DNA from: Mesorhizobium loti
GTDB lineage: Bacteria > Pseudomonadota > Alphaproteobacteria > Rhizobiales > Rhizobiaceae
Reading direction: 5' to 3'
Length of the DNA stretch: 64,000 nucleotides
Assembly (NCBI RefSeq): GCF_003148495.1
Contig: NZ_QGGH01000019.1
Coordinates: 1-64,000 of the forward strand
Shown: piece after piece, positions 15,284 through 24,236 of the stretch
How positions within the stretch are numbered: position 1 is the first letter of the stretch
Layout of the letters: every line of letters starts with the position of its first letter
Notes under the pieces: model-generated
Told to the model about the DNA's origin: nothing
The model's input: only the letters and a program-made list of their open reading frames with translations
Database searches by the model: none
Position numbers and translations under genes: made by a program

Positions 15284-16066
15284 ATGCGCCAGCTCGTCCG
15301 CATCGCCTCCTGGCTCTACGCGCTGGCCGTCTACGCCTTCATCTTCCTGCCGGTTGTCGTGCTGGTGCTGTTTTCGCTGCAGGCGACGTCGTTCCCAATC
15401 CCGCCCTTCACCGGCCCGTCGCTGCGCTGGTACGATGCGGTGCTCTCCGATGTCAGGCTGACCTCGGCGCTGGTCAATTCGCTGCTGGTGGCGTTCATCT
15501 CGTCGCTCGCCGCCGTCACGCTCGGCTTCCTTTCCGCCTGGGGTTTTGCGCGTTTTGTCCTGCCCGGCTCCGGACTGCTGCGCGGCCTGATCACCCTGCC
15601 GCTGACGGTCAGCTATCTCATCATCGGCATGGGGCTGCTGGTGCTGTTCAACTGGGCAGGCGTGCCGAAATCGCTGCTTGCCGCCGGCATCGGCCACGTC
15701 GTGATCAACCTGCCGCTGTGCTTCGCCATCATCTACAGCCAGATGGGCGACCACCAGATCAACATCGAGCGCGCCGCGCGCGACCTCGGCGCGCCGGAAT
15801 GGAAGGTGCTGCTGTTGATCACCGTGCCGGTCATGGCGCCCGCCATCTTCGCCGGGTTCTTCCTGTCGATGACCTTTTCCTGGGACGAGTTCGTGATCTC
15901 CTTCCTGCTCACCCGCTTCGACACCACGCTGCCGGTCGAAATCTGGAACCTGCTGCGTTCCGGCCTCAACCCCAAGACCAACGCCGTCGGCTCGCTGGTC
16001 TTCGCCGTGTCCATCGTGCTGGTGGTGTTTTTTGAACTGACATTGCTTCGGAGAAAGCCGGCATGA
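15284..16066 (+). CDS. ABC transporter permease, PotC-like
   Basis: A 260-residue permease with six helices and the EAA-loop motif ERAARDLGAPEWKVLLLITV near residue 165. It starts one base after the preceding permease stop and its last codons overlap the ATPase start by four bases, so the three are translationally coupled. It pairs with the 14401 permease to form the membrane channel of the importer. Confidence 0.9.
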   Translation: MRQLVRIASWLYALAVYAFIFLPVVVLVLFSLQATSFPIPPFTGPSLRWYDAVLSDVRLTSALVNSLLVAFISSLAAVTLGFLSAWGFARFVLPGSGLLRGLITLPLTVSYLIIGMGLLVLFNWAGVPKSLLAAGIGHVVINLPLCFAIIYSQMGDHQINIERAARDLGAPEWKVLLLITVPVMAPAIFAGFFLSMTFSWDEFVISFLLTRFDTTLPVEIWNLLRSGLNPKTNAVGSLVFAVSIVLVVFFELTLLRRKPA

Positions 16067-17127
16067 GCGCGCCCCTTGTCGACATCAGCAGCGTCTCGCA
16101 TCGCTTCGGCCAGCACACCGTGCTGAAGGACGTTTCACTGAAGATCGAGCCCGGCAGCTACACGATCCTGCTCGGGCCGTCCGGGTCCGGCAAGACGACG
16201 CTCTTGTCCATTCTGGGCGGCTTCGTCACCCCCAGCGAAGGCAAGGTGTTCATCCGTGGCGAGGACTGCACCTCGGTGCCGCCGGCGAAGCGCCCGACGA
16301 CGACGGTGTTCCAGGACTATGCGCTGTTCCCGCATATGAGTGTCGGCGCCAATGTCGGCTTCGGCCTGCGCATGCAGGGTGTCGACGGCGCGACACGCGC
16401 AGCAAAGGCGCGCGAGGCGCTGGCGCTGGTTGGCTTGGCTGCCGCCTTCGACAAGAAGCCGCACCAGCTCTCGGGCGGCCAGCGGCAGCGCGTGGCGCTG
16501 GCGCGGGCGCTGGTGATCGAGCCGGCGGTGCTGTTGCTTGACGAGCCGCTCGGCGCGCTCGACCTCAAACTGCGCCGGCAGATGCAGGACGAATTGAAGG
16601 CGATCCAGAAGCGCGTCGGCACCGCCTTCATCCATGTCACCCACGACCAGGAAGAGGCGATGGCGCTGGCCGACCATTGCGTGGTGATGAATGACGGGCG
16701 CATCGAGGACGAAGGTCCGCCCGAGCGCGTCTATGCACGGCCGGCGACGCGCTTCTCCGCCACCTTCATGGGCGAGAGCACGATCCTCGCCGGCACGGTC
16801 ACGGAGGCCACGGACCGGACAAGTACTGTCGCGACGCCGGTTGGGGCGGTTTCACTGCCCGGCGCGTTACCAGTAGGCTCCGCCGTTGCGCTGGCCATAC
16901 GGCCGGAGCATCTTGTCCTCGGCACAGCTGCAGGCGGTGTCAGGCTCGGCACGGCTGGGGTGAGCGACGTCGTCTTCCAGGGCAGCTTCAAGCGCGTGCT
17001 CGCGGCTTCCATCGAAGATCCTTCGGTGCAATTCATCGCCAAGCTGCCCGCGACAGCGACCGTCCAGCCGGGCGACACGGTCGCGATTTCCTGCGATACC
17101 GACCGGATCATCCTGCTGGCGGATTGA
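16063..17127 (+). CDS. ABC transporter ATP-binding protein, PotA-like
   Basis: A 354-residue ATPase. Walker A is GPSGSGKTT (around residue 39), the Q-loop follows in TTVFQDYALFPHMSV, the signature is LSGGQRQRVALARAL, Walker B is VLLLDEPLGALD, and the switch His is in HVTHDQEEAMAL. The C-terminal 110 residues form a TOBE-type regulatory domain. It energises the importer with the upstream permeases and overlaps the previous gene by ATGA. Confidence 0.93.
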   Translation: MSAPLVDISSVSHRFGQHTVLKDVSLKIEPGSYTILLGPSGSGKTTLLSILGGFVTPSEGKVFIRGEDCTSVPPAKRPTTTVFQDYALFPHMSVGANVGFGLRMQGVDGATRAAKAREALALVGLAAAFDKKPHQLSGGQRQRVALARALVIEPAVLLLDEPLGALDLKLRRQMQDELKAIQKRVGTAFIHVTHDQEEAMALADHCVVMNDGRIEDEGPPERVYARPATRFSATFMGESTILAGTVTEATDRTSTVATPVGAVSLPGALPVGSAVALAIRPEHLVLGTAAGGVRLGTAGVSDVVFQGSFKRVLAASIEDPSVQFIAKLPATATVQPGDTVAISCDTDRIILLAD

Positions 17128-17129
17128 AC

Positions 17130-17888
17130 ATGGCAACGCTTCCGCTCATCGAGGCACCAGACTGGTACGAGACCATCCGCATGAGCGATGGCGTGACCTT
17201 GATCCACGAGCCGTGGATAAAACCGTTCTTCCGCTGCAACATGTGGCATGTGCGTGGCCGCGACCGCGACCTTCTGTTCGACACCGGGCTTGGCCATTTC
17301 AGCCTCCGGCGTCACGTGCCGCTGGTGAGCGAGCGCAAGCTGACCTGCGTTGCCAGCCATACGCATTTCGACCATATCGGCTGCCACCACGAATTTCCCG
17401 ACCGCTGCGTGCACGCGGCCGAGGCCGACATCCTCGCCGATCCGCGCAATGAATGGACCGCCGCCGGCACCTATGCGACCGACGAGATGTTCGACGGCAT
17501 GCCACAAGGCTGGGATACGGCTCGCTACAATATTCTGCCCGCACCTGCCGGTCGCCTGCTCGCACAGGGCGATGTCGTCGATCTCGGCGACCGTGCCTTC
17601 GAGGTGATCCACACGCCCGGCCATTCACCCGGCGGCATCGCGCTCTACGAAAACAGGACGGGCATCCTGTTGTCCGGCGACATCATCTATGACGGCCCGC
17701 TGATCGACGATGTCTACCACTCGGATATATCAGACTACATGGCAACGCTCATGCGCCTGCGCGACCTCGACGTCTCGGTCGTGCATGGCGGCCATTTCCC
17801 GAGTTTCGGCAAGGTGCGCTACCGCCAGCTTGTCGACGAGTATCTGGAACAGAAGCGGCAAGCCGGCTGCCATCTGCGGCAGCCCTGA
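17130..17888 (+). CDS. Metallo-beta-lactamase-fold hydrolase
   Basis: A 252-residue MBL-fold enzyme. The dinuclear metal motif HTHFDHIG lies near residue 75, with further ligands in HTPGHSPGG, the Asp in LLSGDIIYDG and the last His in VVHGGHFPSF. No signal peptide is seen, so it is cytoplasmic. It is the last gene of the ABC operon, starting two bases after the ATPase stop. The link suggests it cleaves an ester, amide or thioester bond in the imported solute or a derivative, but the substrate is unknown. An in-frame TTG at 17124 is a less likely start. Confidence 0.85.
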   Translation: MATLPLIEAPDWYETIRMSDGVTLIHEPWIKPFFRCNMWHVRGRDRDLLFDTGLGHFSLRRHVPLVSERKLTCVASHTHFDHIGCHHEFPDRCVHAAEADILADPRNEWTAAGTYATDEMFDGMPQGWDTARYNILPAPAGRLLAQGDVVDLGDRAFEVIHTPGHSPGGIALYENRTGILLSGDIIYDGPLIDDVYHSDISDYMATLMRLRDLDVSVVHGGHFPSFGKVRYRQLVDEYLEQKRQAGCHLRQP

Positions 17889-17894
17889 AAGCGG

Positions 17895-18596
17895 TTAGCG
17901 CATCAGTTCGAAATGCCGCGGAAACGCCTGATGCAGCAGGAGCAGCATGGTCTTGCGCAGCACGTTGGTGTCACGACCGCGAGGGTTCAGGTGATCCCAA
18001 TACCAGGCGCCATGAACCAGATAATTCAGGCTCTCTGACAGGGTGTCTATGTCGACGCCGGTATAACCGCCGCTGCGCGAAATCTCGATCAGCAGCTCGC
18101 GCGCCTCGGCGGTGTAGGCAAGGTCGCTCGGCAGGCCGATCTCGTTGTAGATCTGCATGCTCTTGCGGTCGCTGGAGAACACGACAAAGACCGAAACCCA
18201 TTTCGGATGCTGCCGGGCGAAGTTTTGCGCGCAGTTGACCGCCCCGAGCAGGCGCTCAACCGGCGACAAGCCGGGCGCCCGCACCAGCGACACCCACAAT
18301 TCATCGTATCGATCGCTGAGATACTGCAGGACGGCGCGAAAAAGGTTCTCCTTGCTGCGAAAATGGAAGACGACCAAGGCGTTGGACGAGCCGACATGCT
18401 CGGCGATGCGCTGCATGGTGACGCTTGCCAGCCCCTCCTCCGCGATGAGTTCGATGGTGGCGTCTATGATCCGCTGCACGCTGGCTTCGCCGCGCTCGCG
18501 CCGACGGTCCTTGGGCGGCGCGGCATCATTTGCCGAAACCCCGTCCTTGGCCATTGCGCCTTTGCGTTTTGTCGCTGCAGCCTTTTGTTGCGCCAT
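17895..18596 (-). CDS. TetR-family regulator of the 18.7-24.1 kb cassette
   Basis: A 233-residue protein. A basic, Lys/Ala-rich tail of about 40 residues precedes the TetR domain (IIDATIELIAEEGLASVTMQ, then SSNALVVFHFRSKENLF). The arrangement resembles BetI-like regulators. The ATG at 18596 has AAGGA upstream; a longer frame to 18686 looks unrelated to the family. The gene is the most downstream of a set of six on this strand (ATPase, two permeases, binding protein, amidase, regulator) and lies six bases from the convergent MBL gene. It probably controls the set through the palindrome at 24219-24236. Confidence 0.85.
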   Translation of the reverse strand: MAQQKAAATKRKGAMAKDGVSANDAAPPKDRRRERGEASVQRIIDATIELIAEEGLASVTMQRIAEHVGSSNALVVFHFRSKENLFRAVLQYLSDRYDELWVSLVRAPGLSPVERLLGAVNCAQNFARQHPKWVSVFVVFSSDRKSMQIYNEIGLPSDLAYTAEARELLIEISRSGGYTGVDIDTLSESLNYLVHGAWYWDHLNPRGRDTNVLRKTMLLLLHQAFPRHFELMR

Positions 18597-18736
18597 CTTC
18601 GTCCAGTTCCTTTCGGACCTTGTGGCGGCGATCGCCGGCGCCGCCACGGATCCGTCTATTCGAGGTGCCCGGCGTCGGCTCACCACAAGCGAAGCCGGAG
18701 ATCAAGCACCATCGCGGCAAGAGCCGCATCGCCCGA

Positions 18737-20164
18737 TCAGAGCGACGGACGCGTTTCGGTGTTTGTGTACCATTGCCCCTTGGCCGTCTCATAGGCCATG
18801 GCAGCGCGGAAAACATCGGCGTCGCAATAGGTGCGGCCGACGATCTGGATGCCTGTCGGCACGCCGCTTGCCGCCCGGCCCGATGGCACGGACAGAACAG
18901 GACAGCGGCTCATCATGTTGAACGGCGTCGTCATCACCCAGCCCAGCGACGGGTTCACCTGCTTGCCGTTGATCTCAACCGTACCCGTGGTCTGATCGAA
19001 CTCCGCCGGCACGGAGGGAAGCGCGTTGGTCGGGCAGATTAGGACATCGTAGGTCTCCAGCAGCGGCCCCAGCGTCTGGTACATCCTGGCCGCCACGTCG
19101 AGGGTCCCGACAAAATCCGCGGCTTTGGACTTCTGCCCGTCCTCGGCGAACTGCCTGGCATAGGTCGTCATGTCCTTGCCGTGCTCCTTGAGCAATTGCG
19201 ACAGCGAGGCGCCGAAGAGATGTTCGAGATAAGCCATGCCGGCCTTGAGCACGTCATCGCCCCAGCCCAAATCGACTTCCTCGACCGTGGCGCCAAGCGA
19301 GCGGAACACATCGCAGGCCGCAAGCGTGTTCTTGCGCACATCGGCATCCACTTCGAAAGAACCAAGGTCCATCGAGAAAGCAATCTTCCAGCCCTTGATC
19401 GGCTTGTAATCCAGCGGCAGGCGCAGTTTTGGGCGCAGCGTGGCGATGTCGAGCGGGCTCGGTCCGGACATGACGTTCTGCAGCAGGATCGCATCCCCGA
19501 CGTTTCGCGCCAGCGGTCCGGTATGGCAGTAGAAGTCGAGGTTGAACGGCGGCTCGTCCGGATTGCGGCCATAGGGCGGCTTGAAGCCGACAAGACCGCA
19601 GGCCGACGCTGGAATGCGGATCGATCCGGCAATGTCCGAGCCGGTGGCGATCGACGACGTGCCGGAAGCCAGCGTCGCCGCGGAACCTCCCGACGAACCG
19701 CCAGGGGTGAAATCCGGATTCCACGGATTGCGCGTCACGCCCCAGCGTCTCGACCAGGTGTAGCCGGCGCAGCTGAATTCAGGCGTCGCCGTACGGGCAT
19801 GGACGATGCCTCCGGCCTTGATGATGCGCTCGTTCATCGTCGAGGTATGACCACCGATGGCATCCTTCGACAGCAGCGAGCCGTTCGATGTCGGCTTGCC
19901 CTTGATATAGCTCTCGTCCTTGATGCCGATGGGCAGCCCCTCGAGCGCCCCGGTGCGGGCGCCCTTGGCGTATTTCGCCTCGGCTTTCCTGGCTAGATCC
20001 ATCGCCTCGTCGAAATGTGTGAAGGTGAAGCAGTTGATCGTCGGCTTGGTGGCCTCGGCGCGGCGGATGGTGGCCTGCATCAAGTCGACAGGCGAAAGTT
20101 TCTTCGCCTTGAACAGCCGCAGCGCCTCGCTGGCCGGCATGTAGCAAAGGTCGAGATCGGTCAT
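18737..20164 (-). CDS. Amidase-signature family hydrolase
   Basis: A 475-residue amidase. The Ser-cisSer-Lys triad is visible: the Lys lies in LPIGIKDESYIKG near residue 80, the cis-Ser in the glycine-rich loop PGGSSGGSAATLASG near residue 155, and the nucleophile Ser in ATGSDIAGSIRIPA just after it. It hydrolyses carboxylic amides to acids and ammonia in the cytoplasm; the substrate is not evident. It is the gene after the binding protein in a polyamine-type importer operon, so it may act on the imported compound. GatA is unlikely because the gatB in this window is elsewhere and no gatC adjoins. Confidence 0.88.
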   Translation of the reverse strand: MTDLDLCYMPASEALRLFKAKKLSPVDLMQATIRRAEATKPTINCFTFTHFDEAMDLARKAEAKYAKGARTGALEGLPIGIKDESYIKGKPTSNGSLLSKDAIGGHTSTMNERIIKAGGIVHARTATPEFSCAGYTWSRRWGVTRNPWNPDFTPGGSSGGSAATLASGTSSIATGSDIAGSIRIPASACGLVGFKPPYGRNPDEPPFNLDFYCHTGPLARNVGDAILLQNVMSGPSPLDIATLRPKLRLPLDYKPIKGWKIAFSMDLGSFEVDADVRKNTLAACDVFRSLGATVEEVDLGWGDDVLKAGMAYLEHLFGASLSQLLKEHGKDMTTYARQFAEDGQKSKAADFVGTLDVAARMYQTLGPLLETYDVLICPTNALPSVPAEFDQTTGTVEINGKQVNPSLGWVMTTPFNMMSRCPVLSVPSGRAASGVPTGIQIVGRTYCDADVFRAAMAYETAKGQWYTNTETRPSL

Positions 20165-20255
20165 GGGAAGTCTCCTGCGATCGGCGGATCGCGTTTGGCA
20201 TGAATAGACAGGAGGTGGCCGCGCCGCGTGTGCGACGCGGAGAACCCGGATCAGG

Positions 20256-21290
20256 TCATTTCTGAAGGTCGGTCCAGATTTTCGTGTAGAGCGCCTGCAC
20301 ATCCGGCGGACAGGCCTGCATGAACTGGCCCTTGGCGGCGAACTCGGCGGGAACATCGACTTCCGGCACCCCTTTCATGTCCGCGGGCATGAAGGCTTCC
20401 GAGCCCTTGATGCCGTTGGCATAGCGGGCAAAGGCCGAGATCAGAGCGGCATTTTGCGGATCCATGACGAAGTTCTGGAAGAGCTTGGCATTTTCGACGT
20501 TTTTGGCGTCCTTCAGCACCGCGACATTGTCCATCCAGATCGGATAGCCTTCCTTGGGATAGCCATAGGCGATCTTGTCGTTCTGCAACCGCTGGCGCAG
20601 CGATATGCCGTTCCAGTTGACCCCGGCGGCGATGTCGCCCTTGCCCAGGCCATCGACGGCGCCGTAGTCGAAGGACAGCCATTTTGCCTTGGCCTCGACC
20701 AGCTTGTCGCGCACCTTCTTCAGCACCACCTTGTCGGCCGTGCAGTACTGGCCGCCTTCATAGGCGATGGCGAGGAACATGATGTCACCCATCTCGGGCA
20801 CGACATTGATCTTGCCGACGAGCTCGGGCGGCGGGTCGAGGAAGATCGCGGACGTGTTGATGTCGCCGGAATAGACCGACTTGTTGACCGACACGCCGGT
20901 CGTGCCCCACTGCCATGGAACGGTGTATTTGCGGCCCGGATCGAATGGCACGTCGACCCATTTCGGGTCCATATTCTTGAAATTCTCCATGTTGTTGGGA
21001 TCGGTCTCCAGCAGCAGGCCTTCGCTGATCCAGATCGGAACGACGCTTGCCGAAGGCACGACGATGTCGAAACCGGCGCCGCCCTGGCGGATCTTGGCAA
21101 GTGCAGTGTCGTTGGAATCGAAGTCGGTGACGGTGACCTTGACCTTGTAGGTCTCCTCGAACTTCTTGATCAGGTCGGGGCTGGTGTAGTTGCCCCAATT
21201 GTAGATGTTGAGCTCACCCTCGGCACGGGCCACGCCCGTGACAGTCAGCAACGACAGCCCGATGGCCGTCGCGGTCAGTTTCCAGTTCAT
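20256..21290 (-). CDS. ABC transporter substrate-binding protein, PotD-like
   Basis: A 344-residue periplasmic protein with a signal peptide (MNWKLTATAIGLSLLTVTGV, cleavage near ARA-EGE) and mature N-terminus ELNIYNWGNYTSPDLIKKF, the standard start of spermidine/putrescine-binding proteins, in which the NWGNY segment contributes to ligand binding. GTTGVSVNKS and AGVNWNGISL lie in the later half. It follows the permeases by 40 nt. The two binding proteins in the window are clearly different in sequence, so the cassettes are not a recent duplication. Confidence 0.9.
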   Translation of the reverse strand: MNWKLTATAIGLSLLTVTGVARAEGELNIYNWGNYTSPDLIKKFEETYKVKVTVTDFDSNDTALAKIRQGGAGFDIVVPSASVVPIWISEGLLLETDPNNMENFKNMDPKWVDVPFDPGRKYTVPWQWGTTGVSVNKSVYSGDINTSAIFLDPPPELVGKINVVPEMGDIMFLAIAYEGGQYCTADKVVLKKVRDKLVEAKAKWLSFDYGAVDGLGKGDIAAGVNWNGISLRQRLQNDKIAYGYPKEGYPIWMDNVAVLKDAKNVENAKLFQNFVMDPQNAALISAFARYANGIKGSEAFMPADMKGVPEVDVPAEFAAKGQFMQACPPDVQALYTKIWTDLQK

Positions 21291-21330
21291 GCTCCATGCT
21301 CCCATTGTTGGGACCGGCGGCGTTACGGCC

Positions 21331-22131
21331 TCAGGTCCGTTTCCGGCTGACGAAAAAGAAAGCGGTGACGATGCCGATCGACAGCACCAGGAAGGCTGTC
21401 GAGATTGCATTGATCTCGCGTGTGACGCCGCGGCGGATCTGGCCGAGCATGTAGGTGGGCAGCGTGTCCTGGCCACCGGATTTGACGAATTCGGTGATGA
21501 CGACGTCATCCAGCGAGACGACGAAGGCGAGCATCAGCCCGGCCAGAATGCCCGGCCAAAGCAGCGGCAAGGTCACGTGCCGGAACGTCTTCCATTTGGT
21601 CGCGTAGAGGTCGGCCGCCGCGGTTTCGAGCGCCAGGTCCATGCTTTCGAGTCGCGCCCGGATCGGCAGATAGGCAAAGGGGACGCAGAAAGCGGTGTGC
21701 GCGGCGATGAGGTAGCCGAGGCCGGAATAGCCGGTCCAGATCTTGATGCGCGAAAACACGATCAGCAACGCCACCGCGGTCACGATCTCCGGCACCATGA
21801 GCGGCTGGTTGATGAAGGCGTATTTGAAGGTCAGTCCGCGATAGGGTTTGGTCCGGGTCGTCGCCAGTGCCGCCATGGTCGCCGAGATCGTCGCCAGCAG
21901 CGCAGCGACGGCCGCGATCTGGAACGAGCGGATCGACGATTCGATCACCAGCCCGTTGTTCCAGGCCACATGGAACCAGCGCAGCGAAAAGCCCTTCCAG
22001 ATCGCCAGGGAATCGTTGTCGTTGAAGGCGTAGACCACCAGCGTGGCGATCGGCAGGTAGAGCAGGAAGAAGCACAGTATCGCCAGGCTGACGAAGCCGT
22101 TCTGCCGCCGGACGTCGAAGCGCTTAGCCAT
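21331..22131 (-). CDS. ABC transporter permease, PotC-like
   Basis: A 266-residue six-helix permease with the EAA-loop motif ETAAADLYATKWKTFRHVTL near residue 160. Its start overlaps the end of the partner permease by eight bases, so translation is coupled. The ATG at 22131 (MAKRFDV) is preferred over an upstream start inside the preceding gene. It forms the channel with the 22124-23044 permease. Confidence 0.9.
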   Translation of the reverse strand: MAKRFDVRRQNGFVSLAILCFFLLYLPIATLVVYAFNDNDSLAIWKGFSLRWFHVAWNNGLVIESSIRSFQIAAVAALLATISATMAALATTRTKPYRGLTFKYAFINQPLMVPEIVTAVALLIVFSRIKIWTGYSGLGYLIAAHTAFCVPFAYLPIRARLESMDLALETAAADLYATKWKTFRHVTLPLLWPGILAGLMLAFVVSLDDVVITEFVKSGGQDTLPTYMLGQIRRGVTREINAISTAFLVLSIGIVTAFFFVSRKRT

Positions 22132-23044
22132 GGGCGCCATCCGACCTGGTCGTGTTGCGGACATAAAACAGCAGCGCCACCATGACGATCACCATCAAGG
22201 TGATCGACAGCGCCGCGCCAAGCGGCCAGTTTCGGCCCTGGCCGAACTGCAGCTCGATCAAATTGCCGATCATCAGGTTGGTGCCGCCACCCAGCACGCG
22301 CGGCGTCACATAGGCGCCAAGCGAAGGAATGAAGACGAGGATCGAGCCGGCGACGATGCCCGGCGTGACCAGCGGGATGATGATGCGCCTCAACACCTCG
22401 AACCGCGTCGCGTAGAGATCATAGCCCGCCTCGACAAGGCGGAAATCGATCTTCTCCATGCTGGCGTAGAGCGGCAGCACCATCAGCGGCAGGAAGACGT
22501 AGACCATGCCGGCCAGGACGGCGAAATTGGTGTACATGAGCTGGACGGGATGGTCGGTGATGCCAAGCAGCTGCAGCGCTGAATTGATGATGCCGTCATT
22601 GCGCAGCACTTCCTGCATGGCGAAGGTGCGGATCAGAAGGTTCGTCCAGAACGGTATGGTGATCAGGAACAGCCAGATGTCGCGCCGGTGATCCGGCCGC
22701 GTGGCGATGAAATAGGCGGTGGGAAAGCCCAGGATCAGGGTCAGCACAGTGGTTGCCAGCGACAGCGACACCGAGCGCCAGAAGATCGACAGATACGCAG
22801 TGGCGAAGGACAGCGTGTCGTCAAAGACATCGCGCTCGAACAGCACGCTCACCCAGGCGTCGGTCGAGAACTGCCATTTCACATCGCCGTAATTGCCTGG
22901 CGTCAGGAAGGAATAGACGACCACGATCAACAGCGGCCCAAGGGCCGCTAGGAAGACGATCAGCAGCGCTGGGGCCGAAAGCAGCCAGCGCAACCGGATA
23001 TCGTCACGTTCGGCCTGTTCGGCGACCTCTTTCGCGGTTCCCAT
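22124..23044 (-). CDS. ABC transporter permease, PotB-like
   Basis: A 306-residue inner-membrane protein. A charged cytoplasmic N-terminus of about 20 residues is followed by six helices; the EAA-loop (VEAGYDLYATRFEVLRRIII) lies near residue 215. The segment PSLGAYVTPRVLGGG is typical of polyamine-type permeases. It starts four bases after the ATPase stop and overlaps the next permease. Confidence 0.92.
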   Translation of the reverse strand: MGTAKEVAEQAERDDIRLRWLLSAPALLIVFLAALGPLLIVVVYSFLTPGNYGDVKWQFSTDAWVSVLFERDVFDDTLSFATAYLSIFWRSVSLSLATTVLTLILGFPTAYFIATRPDHRRDIWLFLITIPFWTNLLIRTFAMQEVLRNDGIINSALQLLGITDHPVQLMYTNFAVLAGMVYVFLPLMVLPLYASMEKIDFRLVEAGYDLYATRFEVLRRIIIPLVTPGIVAGSILVFIPSLGAYVTPRVLGGGTNLMIGNLIELQFGQGRNWPLGAALSITLMVIVMVALLFYVRNTTRSDGAHG

Positions 23045-23048
23045 CGCC

Positions 23049-24131
23049 CTAGTCCTTCAGCAACTGGGCGGCGTCATCGCCGATGGAAATGCCGACCCTG
23101 GTGCCGTTTTCGAAACCGCAGCCGGCGCTGCGCGAATTCTGCTGGCGCACCATGAAGACATCGCCTTCGTCCAGCCGGACATGGATATGCGTGTCGGTGC
23201 CGAAATAGACGATGTTCTCGATCGTGCCGCTCAGATCGCCACGACCTTTGACGAGCTTCGCATGTTCAGGCCGGACCATCAGCGTTGCATTGCTGCCGGC
23301 GCGGAAGTCCACGGCGGCGGTCGCACAGATCTTCGCACCCGAGCGCAAGGCGACCTGCGCCTGGCCATTGCCTGCATTTTCGACCGTGCCGGTCAGGAAG
23401 TTCGTCTCGCCGATGAAGTCGGCGACGAACCGCTCCGCCGGGTGGTCATAGACATCCCACGGCGTGCCGACCTGCAGGATGTTGCCCGACGACATCACCG
23501 CGATGCGATCCGACATGGTCAGCGCTTCTTCCTGGTCGTGGGTGACGAAAATGAAGGTGATGCCCGTCTCATGCTGCAGCCGCTTCAATTCGATCTGCAT
23601 TTCCTTGCGCAGCTTGTAGTCGAGCGCCGACAAAGGCTCGTCGAGCAGCAGCACTTTCGGCTGCGGCGCGAGCGCCCGGGCCAGCGCCACGCGCTGCTGC
23701 TGGCCGCCGGAGATCTGGCTGGTGCGCCGGTTCTTCAATTCCTGCATGTGGACGAGTTTCAGCATCGCGTCGACACGCGCTTCGATCTCGACCTTCGGCC
23801 TGCCCAGCATCTTCAGACCGAAGCCGATATTGTCGGCGACCGTCATGTGCGGGAACAGCGCATAGGACTGGAAGACAGTGTTGACCGGCCGCTTGAAGGG
23901 CGGCAGCGGTGCAATGTCCTGGCCATAGAGCAGGATCTCGCCGTCGGTCGGAAAGTCGAAGCCGGCAATCAGCCGCAGCAGCGTCGTCTTTCCGCAGCCG
24001 GATGGGCCAAGCAGCGTGAAGAATTCATTTTCGCGGATCGCGACGGAGACATTATCGAGCGCTCTGACCGAATCCTGGCCGGTTCCCCGAAAGACCCTGG
24101 TGACGCCCTTCGCCTCAACGGCGGGCCGCAT
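23049..24131 (-). CDS. ABC transporter ATP-binding protein, PotA-like
   Basis: A 360-residue ATPase with Walker A GPSGCGKTT, Q-loop NTVFQSYALFPHMTV, signature ISGGQQQRVALARAL, Walker B VLLLDEPLSALD and switch region FVTHDQEEALTM; a TOBE domain occupies the C-terminal 100 residues. It is the promoter-proximal gene of the second importer operon. The ATG at 24131 is reported, but the best ribosome binding site (GGGAGAGGGG) is spaced for a TTG at 24137, two codons upstream; a GTG at 24170 is also open. Confidence 0.92.
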   Translation of the reverse strand: MRPAVEAKGVTRVFRGTGQDSVRALDNVSVAIRENEFFTLLGPSGCGKTTLLRLIAGFDFPTDGEILLYGQDIAPLPPFKRPVNTVFQSYALFPHMTVADNIGFGLKMLGRPKVEIEARVDAMLKLVHMQELKNRRTSQISGGQQQRVALARALAPQPKVLLLDEPLSALDYKLRKEMQIELKRLQHETGITFIFVTHDQEEALTMSDRIAVMSSGNILQVGTPWDVYDHPAERFVADFIGETNFLTGTVENAGNGQAQVALRSGAKICATAAVDFRAGSNATLMVRPEHAKLVKGRGDLSGTIENIVYFGTDTHIHVRLDEGDVFMVRQQNSRSAGCGFENGTRVGISIGDDAAQLLKD

Positions 24132-24218
24132 GGCTGTCAAGATATTCCCCTCTCCCTGGTGGCCATTCACCCGCTAACGCCGGCTGGCCAACTCAATCCT
24201 CGACCTCAGGAATAACTG

Positions 24219-24236
24219 TGACTAAACATACAGTCA
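24219..24236. promoter_or_regulatory. Candidate TetR operator upstream of the second ABC operon
   Basis: TGACTAAACATACAGTCA is an 18-bp inverted repeat (TGACT-N8-AGTCA) about 90 bp upstream of the ATPase start, in an AT-rich pocket that probably also holds the promoter. Its symmetry suits the TetR regulator at 17895-18596. It differs from the operator candidate of the other cassette, consistent with separate regulation. Confidence 0.5.

Noticed and set aside
18737..20164. Amidase as GatA
   Set aside because: It shares the amidase signature, but it is embedded in an ABC transporter operon, not near gatB or gatC, so a catabolic amidase is more likely.
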